DNA of 64,000 nt from Venturia oleaginea. Taxonomy: Eukaryota; Ascomycota; Dothideomycetes; Venturiales; Venturiaceae. The notes under the pieces were generated by a model. That model saw only the letters and a program-made list of their open reading frames with translations, was not told the DNA's origin and did no database searches. The translations under genes and the position numbers were made by a program. The stretch's first letter is position 1, and each line of letters opens with the position of its first letter. Shown here in pieces: positions 47,145-58,759 of this stretch. The stretch lies in assembly GCA_013176395.1 (NCBI GenBank), contig JABMLP010000009.1, positions 1,674,001 through 1,738,000 on the forward strand, written 5' to 3'.

Positions 47145-48521
47145 ATGTCTACCAACGGCAACAACGGCGCCGCTCAAAACGGCGAGTCTGGATTCGGAAG
47201 CGAAACCATAAACACTGAGATCATCACCTTGACCAGATTTCTCACGGAAGAGCAAACGAAACACAAGGAAGCCACTGGAGACTTTACGTGAGTTGGATCT
47301 CCAGCTATTTCTCGGGTACTCAGCTAAGCCTCGTGCAACAGGCTGTTATGTCACGCCCTACAATTCTCCTTCAAAACTATCACTTATTACATTCGCCGTG
47401 CTAGTTTGATCAATGTGAGCTCCAGTACGATTTTCTGCATATGGTAGCAGGAACTAATACTCAACAAAGCTCGGTGGCCTGGCTGGATCCTCGAACATAA
47501 CTGGAGACGACCAGAAGAAACTCGATGTCCTCGGAAACGACCTGTTCATTGCAGCTATGCGAAGCAGCGGAAGAGTCAGAGTTTTGGTCTCAGAAGAGAA
47601 TGAGGAGGCGATCATCTTCGACGAACACCCGACCGCCCGCTACGTTGTCGCCTGCGATCCAATCGATGGTTCCTCGAACTTGGACGCCGGTGTATCAGTT
47701 GGCACCATCTTCGGAATATTCAAGCTAGGAGAGAATGCGAAGGGAACAAAAGAAGATCTTCTGCTCCCTGGCACAGAGATGGTCGCTTCCGGCTTCACCA
47801 TGTACGGTGCCTCGTCGATGCTCGTTCTCACAATGAAGGGCGGCAGCGTCAACGGGTTTACTTTGGACAACGCCATGGGAGAGTTCATCTTGACGCATCC
47901 AAACATGAGAATTCCAAGGAAGCGAGCGATCTACTCAGTCAATGAAGGCAACAGCTTGTACTGGGAAGAGCCTGTCAAGGAGTACATCAATAGCTTGAAA
48001 TACCCAACTGAGGAGGGTGGAAAGCCATACAGCGCCAGATATATCGGATCCATGGTTGCTGATGCCTACCGCACGCTATTATACGGAGGTATTTTCGCAT
48101 ATCCAGCTGATAAGAAGAGTCCCAAGGGCAAGCTCAGAATTCTGTACGAATGTGCGCCTATGGCCATGGTGTTCGAGAATGGTAAGTCCTTGATCTATTT
48201 CCCTTTTGACTCGAGACCGGAATTAGCAAACTTCTGGCAATGTGTTTTCCCGATCGCGATTTGGTTATTGAATTGAAAAAGAACTATCGCAAGATTCTTT
48301 CCGCGGCGGCATAGGCGGCACCATATTGATGATTTTATATTGCCCAGTCGTCCCGAATGTATGCTAACAACCCTGCAGCCGGAGGTCAGGCAGTCAACAG
48401 CAAAATGGACAGAATGTTGACAATTGTCCCCGAGCACATCCACGACCGGTCAGGTATCTTCTTGGGATCATACGATGAGGTGCAGAAAGTTATTGATGTA
48501 TACAAGAAGTACGCGAAGTGA
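47145..48521 (+). CDS. FBP1: Fructose-1,6-bisphosphatase
   Basis: Predicted 356 residues, exons 47145-47287, 47342-47414, 47470-48181 and 48379-48521, all phases consistent. Class I FBPase features are the N-terminal ITLTRFLTEEQ, the regulatory and active-site helix GNDLFIAAM, VLVSEENEE with metal-binding Glu residues, and the signature CDPIDGSSNLDAGVSVGTIF. Later come YIGSMVADAYRTLLYGGIF, the product-site KGKLRILYECAPMA, and the C-terminal DRSGIFLGS. The enzyme dephosphorylates fructose 1,6-bisphosphate in gluconeogenesis in the cytosol and is usually glucose-repressed; I did not confirm repressor sites. The last intron (48182-48378) is longer than the others. An Asn/Gly-rich leader of about 20 residues precedes the conserved part, close to normal fungal length. 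Confidence 0.97.
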
Positions 48522-49541
48522 ACGTGAGCATCCAAAAGAGGGTACGCGTTTGAGTCTGCCAACAGATTATTGTCACGCACAGCATTACATGTACATAAAT
48601 TAGCCACATGAACTGGCGCACAAACTTCGCTGTTTGATTCTCTTTACGACCCACGTCTTCGATTCGTCTACAACCGTTCCTGCTTTTGTTGGGATGCTGC
48701 ATGAAGCTTATCAGCGGATGCTACTGTGCAGAGGCGCTATCAAGAGACCTGGGTCTTGTGCAAGCTCTCACGAGTTGTTGACTCTCGATCGATGATACGA
48801 CACTGCCTGATGATGCTGCTGTTGATTGCCGGAACATCCTTTGGCTATTGATCATCTGCCAGGTCTTTCTGGCTCCCTGCCAATACAACAATACACATTT
48901 TCCGAAACAAGCTTTTTTAATCCCCAATTCTTCCGCTGAGGGATTTAAATCCCCGTGAAGAATTTCTACTTTGGACATGTTGCATACTGTAGGGGGCATA
49001 TTAGCTCGATATTGTGCTGCACGCTGGCCGTATCTCCAGCAAATTACGCACCTTTTCTACGCGCCGAACTCATGATTCATGGAGACTCTCGCACGGTCTC
49101 TCTCTCATCTGCAATCCGCGAGCGAATGGCGGGATAGAACCCGTCAGAAATAGAAGTGGTTTAGACCTTATCTGGAGTAGTGCGCGGATAGCCTTACCAG
49201 TAGCACGGTACCCCTTTGCACCACCAATTGGTGCTCACGAAGGCTGCATACTCCCAAGCCTCCAACTCGCAGCTTGAGATTCTCCACCAGCTCTCGGCGT
49301 TTTTTGATGGACAATGGCGTTTGTCTTCATAGCTTCGACTTTCCCCTCCACACGTACGGCTCCTTTGAGATATAGATTGGCGCCTACACCCCAGTCGGAC
49401 CTGACTTACAACCAATTGCGAAAGATAGTAGGACCAGTGAGAGAACGTGTCTGTGTGCTGGATCACACAGACGGCAAGTAAGGGCCGATTTTGAATGAGG
49501 CTCTGTTTCGCAAGGGAGAGTAGTAGGATCTGATATTAGCC
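48522..49541. other. Intergenic, FBP1 3' side and next promoter
   Basis: No gene supported; short frames on both strands lack motifs. Confidence 0.5.
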
Positions 49542-52500
49542 ATGAACTCGTCGCTTGGACTTCCTCCTCCTCCACCACCACTGCAGCATCCGACGACGGC
49601 GCGATCACCTGGTTCTGGAAGTGCAAATAGTCCTTCGTTCCCACACCGGCGTGGTCTCCCCCCTCCCATTCATACTGCCCACTCCCTTGGACAACAGGGT
49701 GCTGGATTGCAACAGCAGCAAGTCCTGGCTTCTCCTTACAATTATACGCCAACTGCTCACCCTCCGAGTGCGAGTTCGCCGTATGCTGCTGCTAGTTATT
49801 CGCCGTCTGCCTTTGGTGTTACGCCGCCCCAGAATTCAGAGAGTCCCAGGCAGTTGAGGAGTCCGAGTGCGGGAATGGAGTATAACCCGCAGCAATGGAG
49901 TAGTCAACCAACGGGGATACAGTTTAGGACGAGGGGGGTTGGTGCTAGCTCTGGCTTGACGGTTCCGACGGGGAGAGGGGTCGCGTTGGATGATGCTGGG
50001 AGTGAGTTTATTTTGTTTTCTACTGGTTTGAGAGAATTGGGGATGGAAGTTAAAGGTGGGCTGGATTTGAGGTCGGCAGGAGTTGGGATGAGAGGGACAG
50101 TTGAAGCTATACGCTGAGGAAGAGGAAGGATTGAGGATGTGTACAGATTTTGAGCAACAAGAGCAGCGCAGTCGCAAGATCATGATCGTTAGATCTCAAC
50201 TAATAAGATTTTAGGACCACTTGAGTCTCCCCCTCCTCCATATTCTCCACCACCGAATCAATCAATAGCCCAAAATCTAGCTTCCAGTACGCCGATTCGA
50301 GGCTCTTCTTCCCCCTCGAGCCCTCCCATACGCACACCTCCTACTATACAAACTTCGAACTTGTCGAGTCCTCCGCTGAATCTCGCTGCAGAGTATGCTA
50401 GCCCGGCCAGTGCTATCACTGTAATTTCGTCGTTCACTCAGCGGAATCGTAATGAGCCTCCTCCCACATTTGCTCCACCTCCAGGTGTTGCATCGTCGAG
50501 TCGAGATCGCTCAGCATCCCGAGGGAGATTCACGCTATCGTCGTTGACAAATCGGGGAAAGTCTACAGAAAGGTCGAATCCGACGAAGGCAATTGATACT
50601 CTGCACCAAAACACACGAGATGCTCTTGCTTTTGCTCCAACGACCTGGGGTGGTGGTAACTCGCCCCAGCTTGAGCCGTAAGACTTTTAATTAGCCATCG
50701 AAAGTTTGATACTGACTTTGATAGACGTCAACTTTCTACTGCTCCGAATCGCGCAAACAGGAATACGATGTTCTTCCCACCAGCTCCCCCACCGCCAGCA
50801 CCTCCTTCTGCACAAAGATCTGCATCAGCGGGCGTTATAGGCCACCGGCCACCGGTTGGCCAACCTGGACAATCGAACTGGACCCCTGGGATGCCTTTAC
50901 CCCCTCCACCACCTATACCACCTGCTGGTAGTAGTCGATCTGCTAGCGTTTCAAGCATGTCCCGATCAAGCGAAGAAGTGCCAACCTTGAGGTCGATACA
51001 ACCTTCCGAGAACAACATTGTCCCCACGATATCGGCTCCAACAAGGCGACCTCCTCATCGTGGTACGCAGCTTGGGCCTGTTCCTCCGACGCCTGCTGGA
51101 TGGACAGAGTTTCCCAAGTCGCCTATGCCACCGCAAATGCGACATGATTCTGCTCCTAACGCTCTGCCAACCCAACGTACTGGAGAGTCAAGTTCTTCGA
51201 TCCAGAGGTCAGAATTATCACTATCGTCCTCCAGTGGTATTTCAAGCGCACCGGGTCGAGATCCAAGTGTGAAACCTATACGGGTGCGTCGGAGTGAGAG
51301 CAGAGCTGCTCGAGATCGTTATGTGGATGCCTATGGTGCTGGTGAATCAAGCAGCAGTAGTGCTTTCTTGCAGTCTCCCGACTCGTTTCAGGCCAAACCT
51401 GCTAATCTTAATCTCTTCACTGGTAATAACGGTAGTATGAGCCGCCAGAGTGCGGTCAGAAGAGCGAAGGCTTCTCCAATCGATTCACGCAAATCCATGA
51501 AAAGTCCGATGCGGAATGAAGACGTGTCCACGCCGCCACTTTCGCCATTGTCTGAAAAAAAAACTTCGATATCAGCCGCTGTTCCATCGAAAGCTTTACC
51601 GACTCCTCCGCTGAACGCATCGTACAGCCATGACTTGTTATCTTCTTCGGCGTCTCTCAGCGTGAAGGCTTCCCAGGACAGGCCGGTTTCTCACATCCTG
51701 CACATGGCCAATGTTGATGATGATCTCTCCAAGTCTCCTCCATTGATACCACAAAGCACTCCGCGCTCGGCTTCCATGGATGCAGTACTCAGACCGAGCC
51801 AGACAGAAGCATTCATCAATTCAGCTGTCCAAAGACATAGAGCTTTCATTGAGCAAGAATCCCGAGCTGGCTCGGATTCCGAGCGGCTTCAGCTGTTCGC
51901 AGAATATATGGTGGCCGAGTCGAGGATACGACGTGATCGTTATTCTGCTGCGTTCTCCGCAATAGACTCCACCGACATTCTCGACATGACAAGAGACCTA
52001 TGGCGTCCAATGCAACCGAGTCCAACGGCCCTACCAAGATCCAGAAACGGTGCCGCAACAGGTTCCTCAGTTACTTCGTCGATACCGCGTGCTATGCGTA
52101 CCGACTCAATGGATTCATTTGCTTCGACAGGTAGTCCGATATCTATCCAGACGAATCTGACACCTCAAACAGAACCGGAATCTCCAGCCAGTGTTACCAG
52201 CTCAACTGGTGGTAGAGACAACAGGTGGCATCGTCATCGACCTCAGCTCTCACCAATTTTAAGTATGGCTCAGAGTACCGTGGCAGATGAGCAAGAGTCG
52301 CGTGGACGATCTGCTAGCCGCTGGTGGGAATCTGATTCTGGAAGCAACGGCCAGGGGCACAGGGTTGAAAGATCGAGACGGGAGTCTAAATACATGGGCT
52401 TGCACCGAGATGCCCTTACCAACTTACAATGGCAAGATGAGCCATCGCCGTCTGCTCGAAGTTTGAATACCCCTCGACGTGACGCCTCCGGTCAATTATC

Positions 52501-53914
52501 AAGTGGGTATCCTCCCGAGAAGACTGGCTGGCATGAAGATAATAGTTTGGGATCTGCTTCGAGTTTTCAGACACCGACATACTTCCAGGGTACTGTTCCC
52601 CCTACTCCTGATCCTCATAAACTGGATGTATCGAGGCTGGTTACGTTGCCACCTCCGTATCCTCGGCATTATCCAGCCATGCACAATTGTCATCCAGACT
52701 TGGCGACCATCAGGACTACTCTTGAAGCTTTGAAAGACTTGCGTGAGATCGATGAAACGAAGGAGAGGTTCAGTTCTCGAATGGCCCAGCGTAGGGAACG
52801 GTTATCGAAGGAAGCTACCACGCGACGAAGCCAAATGCGACAGAACATTCAAGAACAACTCGAATTGGGACAGATGACTTATGCCACCGCCGCTCAAGCA
52901 GAGCAAGACTTCAACAACGCAGAAGCAGACCGTGCTCAGCAAGCCATGAAGCAAGAATACGATACCTTCCAACCAGAAGTGATGAGACCAGCTCACGCTC
53001 TTTTCTCGGAGAGGATCACAAAGTCAACAACTTGCATCGTCCAGATCCGATCCGGTCTGAATAGCTCTGCCCACGACCCATCGCCGAATCAGCCCCAAGA
53101 GGAAGGAGATGAACAACCCGAGATTCTCGAGAAACTCAACCTTCTGAAGTGGCTCTACGAAGCCCGAGAATTACTCCACAAACGTCTCTTCGAACTCGAA
53201 GGCGAAGGAAACGATCGCTACAAAGAAGTCATTCTAACACCAATGCGACATTCCCCTTCACCTGAAGCCGAAGCCAAAATGCGTGACGCAGAATCCTTCT
53301 TCACCCAAGACGCACGAGACCGAAAAGTCATCTTCGAAAAGGACGTTGCGAAAAGAGCCGAAGAATTCGCAGCCGTGATTTCCGAAAATGTGACGAGGGG
53401 TGTAGAAGATCAGCTCAGCGCTTTCTGGGATATCGCACCAGGACTGAAGACAGTGGTTCAAAAAGTCCCCTACTCCCTTCAGGCCCTCGCAGAATTCGAA
53501 GTCCAAATCCCCGGTCGAGAAATGGAAGAGAACCCAGTGTACGAACGATACCCGCTCCAATATGTCTTTTCTCTACTCACACACGCTGAGAAATCGGCGT
53601 ACCAGTTCATTGAGTCGCAGATTAATCAGTTTTGTTTGTTGCATGAGGCGCAGACTGGGGTTATGGTTGCTGGGATTCGGCTGCTGGAGACGCAGAGGAT
53701 TGGGGAGGGGGAGGAGGAGTGGGTTGTTAAGAATGAGATGGGCGAGTGCAGGAGGATTGAGGAGGATAGGTTGAGTCATGAATTAAAGGAGAAGGTTGAT
53801 ACTGTTGAGAGTCAGTGGAGAGAAGGGTTGGGTGGGAGTATTGCTACGGCGAAAGAGCGGATACAGGATTTTTTGATGGAGGTTGGTGGATGGGATGAGG
53901 GATTGTTGGAATAG
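49542..53914 (+). CDS. Large Pro/Ser-rich protein with C-terminal coiled coil
   Basis: Predicted 1370 residues in three exons: 49542-50001, 50215-50677 and 50725-53914. Phases join (DDAG-RPLESPPPPYS and LEPP-RQLST). The N-terminal two thirds are disordered and very rich in Ser and Pro, with polyproline runs (PPPPPPLQHP, FFPPAPPPPAPP), PPPPY and SPxR-type motifs that suggest SH3/WW ligands and phosphorylation. From about residue 950 the protein is structured. PPPYPRHYPAMHNCHPDL leads into a long charged coiled coil (ERFSSRMAQRRERLSKEAT...), an acidic helical region and a C-terminal helical domain (SLLTHAEKSAYQFIE, VMVAGIRLLETQRIGEG). I recognise no named domain. The plan (proline-rich plus coiled coil) is typical of cytoskeleton or polarity scaffolds, but that is speculation. 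Confidence 0.8.
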
Positions 53915-54246
53915 GAGACAGGATTTTTCCTTCTTCTGACCGGTTTGGTGAGTAACAAGATGTTGATTGTGTGATGCTTATGGTTCAAGATACCCTTTGA
54001 GCATGGTCTGAGCTGTCTTTTCTATTATGGTAATTTGGGATGGATTTGTACTTATGATGGGTGGTTACCTTATTTTACACGTGGATAACCCAGTCGGCAT
54101 GACCGTGGGTGGATCAATTTGACGATGGTCAGTTCTAATATACTAACTTCCAGCCCATTCTGGAGATTAAAAATGCAAAGTATATGTAGAGACGGAATCG
54201 ATCCATCTGTCTTCGAACATGGAGCAAAAGGTTACTGGAGAATGAA
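53915..54246. other. Intergenic, 3' side of the coiled-coil gene
   Basis: Nothing recognised. Confidence 0.4.
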
Positions 54247-54386
54247 TGGCACGACTCAGGTTCGAACTGAGATCTTCAGACGTCCGAGGGTACACGCCGG
54301 CCCAAGGTCAAGAGACCTTTAAAGCCAATGCGTTGGCATTGGCTTTACTCTGAGGTCTGATGTGCTAGCCATTACACTATCGTGTT
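54247..54386 (-). tRNA. tRNA-like sequence with long insertion and hairpin, isotype uncertain
   Basis: The minus-strand 3' part is a clean T arm (CTCAG-TTCGAAC-CTGAG) with acceptor TCGTGCC and A73. The 5' part has positions 8-9 TA, D arm GTGT-AATGGCTA-GCAC, and anticodon-stem halves TCAGA and TCTGA. The 5' acceptor strand reads AACACGA, so two of seven pairs fail. Roughly 65 extra bases lie in the anticodon region and contain a perfect 11-bp inverted repeat (aaagccaatgc/gcattggcttt, 54319-54344). The anticodon cannot be read safely because the usual U33 is not obvious. It may be an intron-bearing or decayed tRNA; the D arm resembles Gln/Glu tRNAs. Confidence 0.45.
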
Positions 54387-54470
54387 TAAGTTAAAATTCA
54401 ATCTTCGACGGGCGTCTTGATAATGCCAAACAGTCGGAAAAGGGAGCAGAGAAGCAAATAGAGAAGGTTT

Positions 54471-54624
54471 TGGCACGACTCAGAAATCGAACTGAGACTT
54501 GCAGGTTTGCGGGAGTAGAAGGAATACATCCTATACGCCATTGGGGTTGATGTTTTAATCTTCAAGCACTTTCTTTGGAAGGGCCCGTTGAGACTTGCTG
54601 TGTTGGCCATTACACTATCGTGCC
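54471..54624 (-). tRNA. Second tRNA-like sequence with long insertions, isotype uncertain
   Basis: Closely related to its neighbour 85 bp away. The acceptor stem is perfect (GGCACGA with TCGTGCC), with A73. The D arm GTGT-AATGGCCA-ACAC pairs fully. The T arm is CTCAG...CTGAG, but its loop is 8 nt (TTCGATTT) instead of 7. About 80 extra bases sit between the 5' anticodon region (GCAAGTCTCAA) and the T arm, apparently as two blocks around a GCTTGAAGAT remnant. Both box A and box B-like sequences remain, so transcription is conceivable, but a mature tRNA is doubtful. Confidence 0.45.
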
Positions 54625-55836
54625 CATGATTATGAGATATTCTTGTTAAATCGGCTGAGGTATACTGTGAATCGGTTCACTCTGGCTGGAATTTCTCGAT
54701 CACGATGTTTGGTTGAGCATTTCCTGTTATATGTAGACGTGCGGGCGATAAGGGTAGTTAGGAGCGCTGTTGGTATCAAGAAGCTAGGTTCCGCTTTCTT
54801 TTCATGCTTGAACCCTCACCAACCTTGGTCCCTCCTCCTTGCTCCCCTCAAGCTCATATGGAACTCTTTCACCCCACCCTCTTCCCATCTTTGTACTTTC
54901 CTTCCGGATCTGGGAAATCATTATTAATCCCATGCGTAACAGGCACGATATCCCTCCTCCCCATTTTCCCATTCTTCTCCCCCAAGGCCCCCCAACAACC
55001 GTTTCAGATCAATTAATACACCCTCAACCTTGACAGCTTATACCCCATCCATCTTCCAAACCAGAAAAATCGAGGCAGAGAAATTCAGGAGAACGAGTAG
55101 AAGAAGGCGAACCGGTATCACAGCGGAGATCCCAACCCAGTTGTGAATTTTTACAAATTTGAAGGTGGGCACCTTTTGGTTTCACGAGTATGTGTTTAAA
55201 TCATTGGAGGCGGACAAGGTGGATTTATGGTGGATTTGACATGCTCGGACAAGAGGTGATATGAGTCTTAAATCCATTCGAATTTCGAGGAAGTATGATA
55301 GGGAGCTTGGACTTGGGAGCAGACGGAGAGGCTCAGGTGATGCTGTATAAGTGATGGGAAGAGGGAGGCAACGATATATTCGGTCTACGCGGTAATGGAT
55401 TTTGGAACAGGATCATTTGAGTGCTGCCAAATCACGGAGACGGCACGTTTTTGGCAAGGCGACAGTGAGGCAAATCGCTAGCCGTATGAAAAGTGCAGAA
55501 GAGGTAGGAGATGACGATTCTCCGCTATCTGATTCCACCATACGGGATTGAAGGGTTGAGCGGCACTATTAACGAGACAGCGAATCCTCCCCAAAAGTAT
55601 CTTACTGATTTCAAGACTAGATACCTCAACGACGGTTAGGACCCACAACTCTAAACCCGCTCTATATATACCGATGACCTAAAACTTGTATCATCATCGC
55701 AGGAACATCAAGAAATCAAGTACCTCCATTCTGGCGAGGAAAGTCGCGTCACAGTGCCGCTGAGCCCTTCACTCAGGCGTCCAGGCAGCACAGTCTGAAG
55801 ATCTAAGCAGAAAAAACAATGGACTGACTGGTTGCT
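54625..55836. other. Intergenic, no gene supported
   Basis: Pyrimidine-rich on the plus strand around 54,810-55,020. No motif in any frame. Confidence 0.5.
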
Positions 55837-57581
55837 TCATTTCCGAGCAGCCGGCTTAATCTTCACCATCAAAGGTTTCTTTATCCACAGGGAATAAGCC
55901 GTCTGATCCATCCAATCGTCCTTCTTGTCGACCAATTCCAGATCAAAGTTGAACACCACTCTTGCCAAAATCAATTTCATCTCCGAGTAAGCTAAACTGA
56001 GGACGTTGTTAGCAAACTCTGATTTCTACTTGGTGGGACTCTATTGCCACGCAAGGGGATGACTTACTTCTGCCCAATACAGTTCCTGGGACCAGCAGAG
56101 AAGGGCTTCACGACATCCCGTTTGTCGTTCTTGAACCTCGAGCTCTCGGGCTCAATCCAGCGTTCGGGGATAAACTCAAGAGGATCCACGAAATTAACGG
56201 GTGAGCGGAACGCTACTGCAGGGGGCACACCAACCACCGTATGACCTGGCACGTGATAGCCTGCGATGGTAGTGCCTGAGGGGGGAGTCCAGCGTTCGAG
56301 ACCTTGCGGAGCAGGTGGATACATTCTCAGCGACTCTTCAATTACAGCATGGAGATAGGGTAGCTGTCGTGTCTGCGAAAAATGTTAGCTGCTAATATCT
56401 TGTGGCAGGTAGTATAGCACCTACTGATGACAAATTGATCTCTTTCTCATCGCTGAATTCGCCTCGGATTTCCGCATTTAGTTCTTCCAACACTCGCGGA
56501 TTTTTTTGCAGCAAGTATGTTGTGCCTGATAGAAGCGACGCTGTAGTCTCTGACCCAGCGATGATGAAGATGTTGAACGTGTCTATGATCTCCCTCTGGC
56601 TCATACCTTTTCCTTCTTGGTTATTCTTTAGCACAAATGACATCAAATCGGGTCTGTCTCCGGCTCCTCTCTCCAAACGCTCTTGGATTTTATCCCTAGC
56701 GAAATCGGCCATTTTCATCATCTTTATTACTGTTGGGCGGAGGGTTAAGTTAAACAATGTTAAACCTCCTGGCAAGCGGAAGGTCTCGCTAATCAAAGAA
56801 CCAGGCACCAAGTTCTGGAAAAAACTTTCAATCCATGGATGATTCTGCCTCGTCTCCAAAGCCTTGAACGACTCCCCAAAGGCAAGGTCTCCGATGATAT
56901 CGAATGTTGTAAAGTTCAGTGCATTAACCATATCGAGCGGCTCATCCTTTTGTTGCTGTTCGCGCATAAAGTCCATCAACAGATCGACATACTTCTTGAT
57001 CAGTGGTTCTTGATCTCTTAGCTTTCGAAATTTTAGCAAGCACAGACGGTAATTTCGCGTTGTGGAATGAGAATCACTTACAGCCTTGTCGGAGAAAGCA
57101 TGCGAGACCGCTCTCCTTTGCCTCGTATGGATATCATCAGGAGCGTTCGAGATGTTGAAAGTATCTGCATGAGGCGAAAAAATGTTCACGACGGACCTTC
57201 TCCATTTGCGGTTGTCCTTGTCGATGCATGAAGATATCTGACCAAGCGTGTGGGGTGATGAAAGAGAGCTCGTTCGGTCTGACTCGTACTACTTCGCCAT
57301 ATCTCTCGTGTAGATATTTGTCTTGGTGGTCTTGATGACCTGTTAGGACATAGAACGAACGTAATAGAGGCGTAGCAGCTGCAATCTTTGGGCCGGGAAA
57401 GTTCCTGAGCGGATGAAAGAAGACATTGTATATCATGCATGAAAGTGCATACAAGACAGGCTGTATATCTTCGTTAGCAAAGAATGTTGTTACAGTTTTG
57501 AGGACTAATTACCGCTGCGAGAAGCACTTTCAGTAGTAGACTAGAGGCCAGTCCCTCTAGGACTCCTGTGTTGCTTGACAT
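55837..57581 (-). CDS. Cytochrome P450 (CYP65-like), with apparent frame breaks
   Basis: Exons read well as 57460-57082, 57021-56425, 56372-56068 and 55996-55837. A short first exon starting near 57,581 (MSSNTGVLEG...) would give the membrane anchor. P450 hallmarks are the FFHPLRNFPGPK hinge, HTRQRRAVSHAFSDKA in helix C, the I-helix AGSETTAS, EESLR (ExxR), FIPERW, and the heme loop FSAGPRNCIGQN ending in the Cys thiolate ligand. The sequence resembles the CYP65 / isotrichodermin hydroxylase-like group, often in secondary metabolism. Two problems exist. The first exon does not stay in frame into exon 2 as I read it, and near 57,190 the frame shifts by one between QGQPQMEK and VVNIFSPHADTF. It may be a recent pseudogene or contain sequence errors. 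A lone P450; no cluster is seen. Confidence 0.8.
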
Positions 57582-58448
57582 GGTGACGGGAGGTCTTGAG
57601 CGACGTTCAAACCTTATTCTTCCACCTCTTTATAAACGTGATAGATCTTGTCCAAGGGCTAGTGGCCAATTGGGGACGTCGCATATAAACTTGCTTCAAA
57701 GATCTCGTAAAGCGTATCTTCTTTAATCTCGTAAACTATGTAATAGTAGAAGGAACTAAGCCAGGGGCAGCCTATCGGATGATGCTAGGGTTGTCGATTC
57801 GATCTGTCCTTGGGACCCGGACGAAATAGTTCCGAATTGAATAATGTATCGCTTGCACGGGTTGGACTTGCTTCTTGTGAAGACAAACCTATCGCAAGCA
57901 ACCCGACTTAAGTGATTAGCGAGAATATACGTCTTTACTATGCTTCCGAAGTCAACGAGGACAGATGCAATCTGACTTGCTTGCCGAGTGGCCAAGACAG
58001 CCGTGCTACATAGTGCGTCAGAGCCGTATGAGATTCTGTTTGGATTCTACTCGTAATGAAATCGAGGGAATAAAACCATAGAACAGGAAGTTTATGGGGC
58101 ATGATCGACGGTAGGCAATGATACAGCCTCGCTTCTTCGTTAAACCAACGCATCAGCTCCCAGTATTAATAGCGATTGGTCAGTCAGTGGCGAAGCGCGC
58201 TTACGGCCCACTTGGTACTATATCTGGTAAGAGATCAGCGAACTACCCTAAGCTCTACTTTCTGATTGGTTGATTCTGTCCCAATGAATCAACTCAGAAC
58301 TATAGGTACGGCGGCTAAGGGTCCGCTTTTATGGATGCCTTAATGGCAATTGAATCACCCTCTTGATCTTCTTATCAGCATCTTATGTATTGGAAAACCA
58401 AGTCTCGAAGTCCGTTTGTGCAAGCCAAGACCAACGATTAAATCCGGT
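57582..58448. other. Intergenic between P450 and retrotransposon
   Basis: No gene supported. The retrotransposon target site should lie near 58,448. Confidence 0.45.
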
Positions 58449-58555
58449 TGTAAGAGTTCAACCCTCAAAGGTGTTTCGCAAGTGAGAGAAGACTGCTTGT
58501 ATTTCAAAGTATCTAAGTACAGAGAAGAAAGTGTAAGTACAGGAAGGATAGCTCG

Positions 58556-58563
58556 TATATATA
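58556..58563 (-). promoter_or_regulatory. TATA-like box in the LTR
   Basis: TATATATA about 195 bp inside the LTR on the minus strand, in the place expected for the U3 promoter. Confidence 0.45.
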
Positions 58564-58614
58564 ATCCTCCTCTTACAATAGATCCTTCTAGAAAGTATCT
58601 TTAAATGGAAACGT

Positions 58615-58702
58615 GACAGCTTGCAAAATAGAACATGGCAGCTTGCGAAATAGAACATGACAGCTTGCAAAATAGAACATGACAGCTTGCAGAATAACAA
58701 GA
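58615..58702 (-). repeat. Four tandem 22-bp units inside the LTR
   Basis: Plus-strand unit g[ag]cagcttgc[ag]aaatagaacat repeated three times plus one diverged copy (gacagcttgcagaataaca). It sits in the U3 side, upstream of the TATA-like box in element orientation, so it may act as enhancer repeats. Confidence 0.85.
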
Positions 58703-58759
58703 GAACAATTGGAAATCCAGTCATGGATAAGCTAGAGAGAAGGATTCCATCCCTTAACA

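Larger units (their letters stand above)
58449..58759 (-). repeat. 3' LTR of the Ty3/Gypsy element
   Basis: Read on the minus strand, it begins TGTTAAGGGATGG directly after the Pol stop codon and polypurine tract and plausibly ends CTTACA at 58,449, giving TG...CA ends and about 311 bp. It carries a TATATATA box (58556-58563) and four 22-bp repeats. The outer boundary is inferred because the partner LTR is outside the window. Confidence 0.65.
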
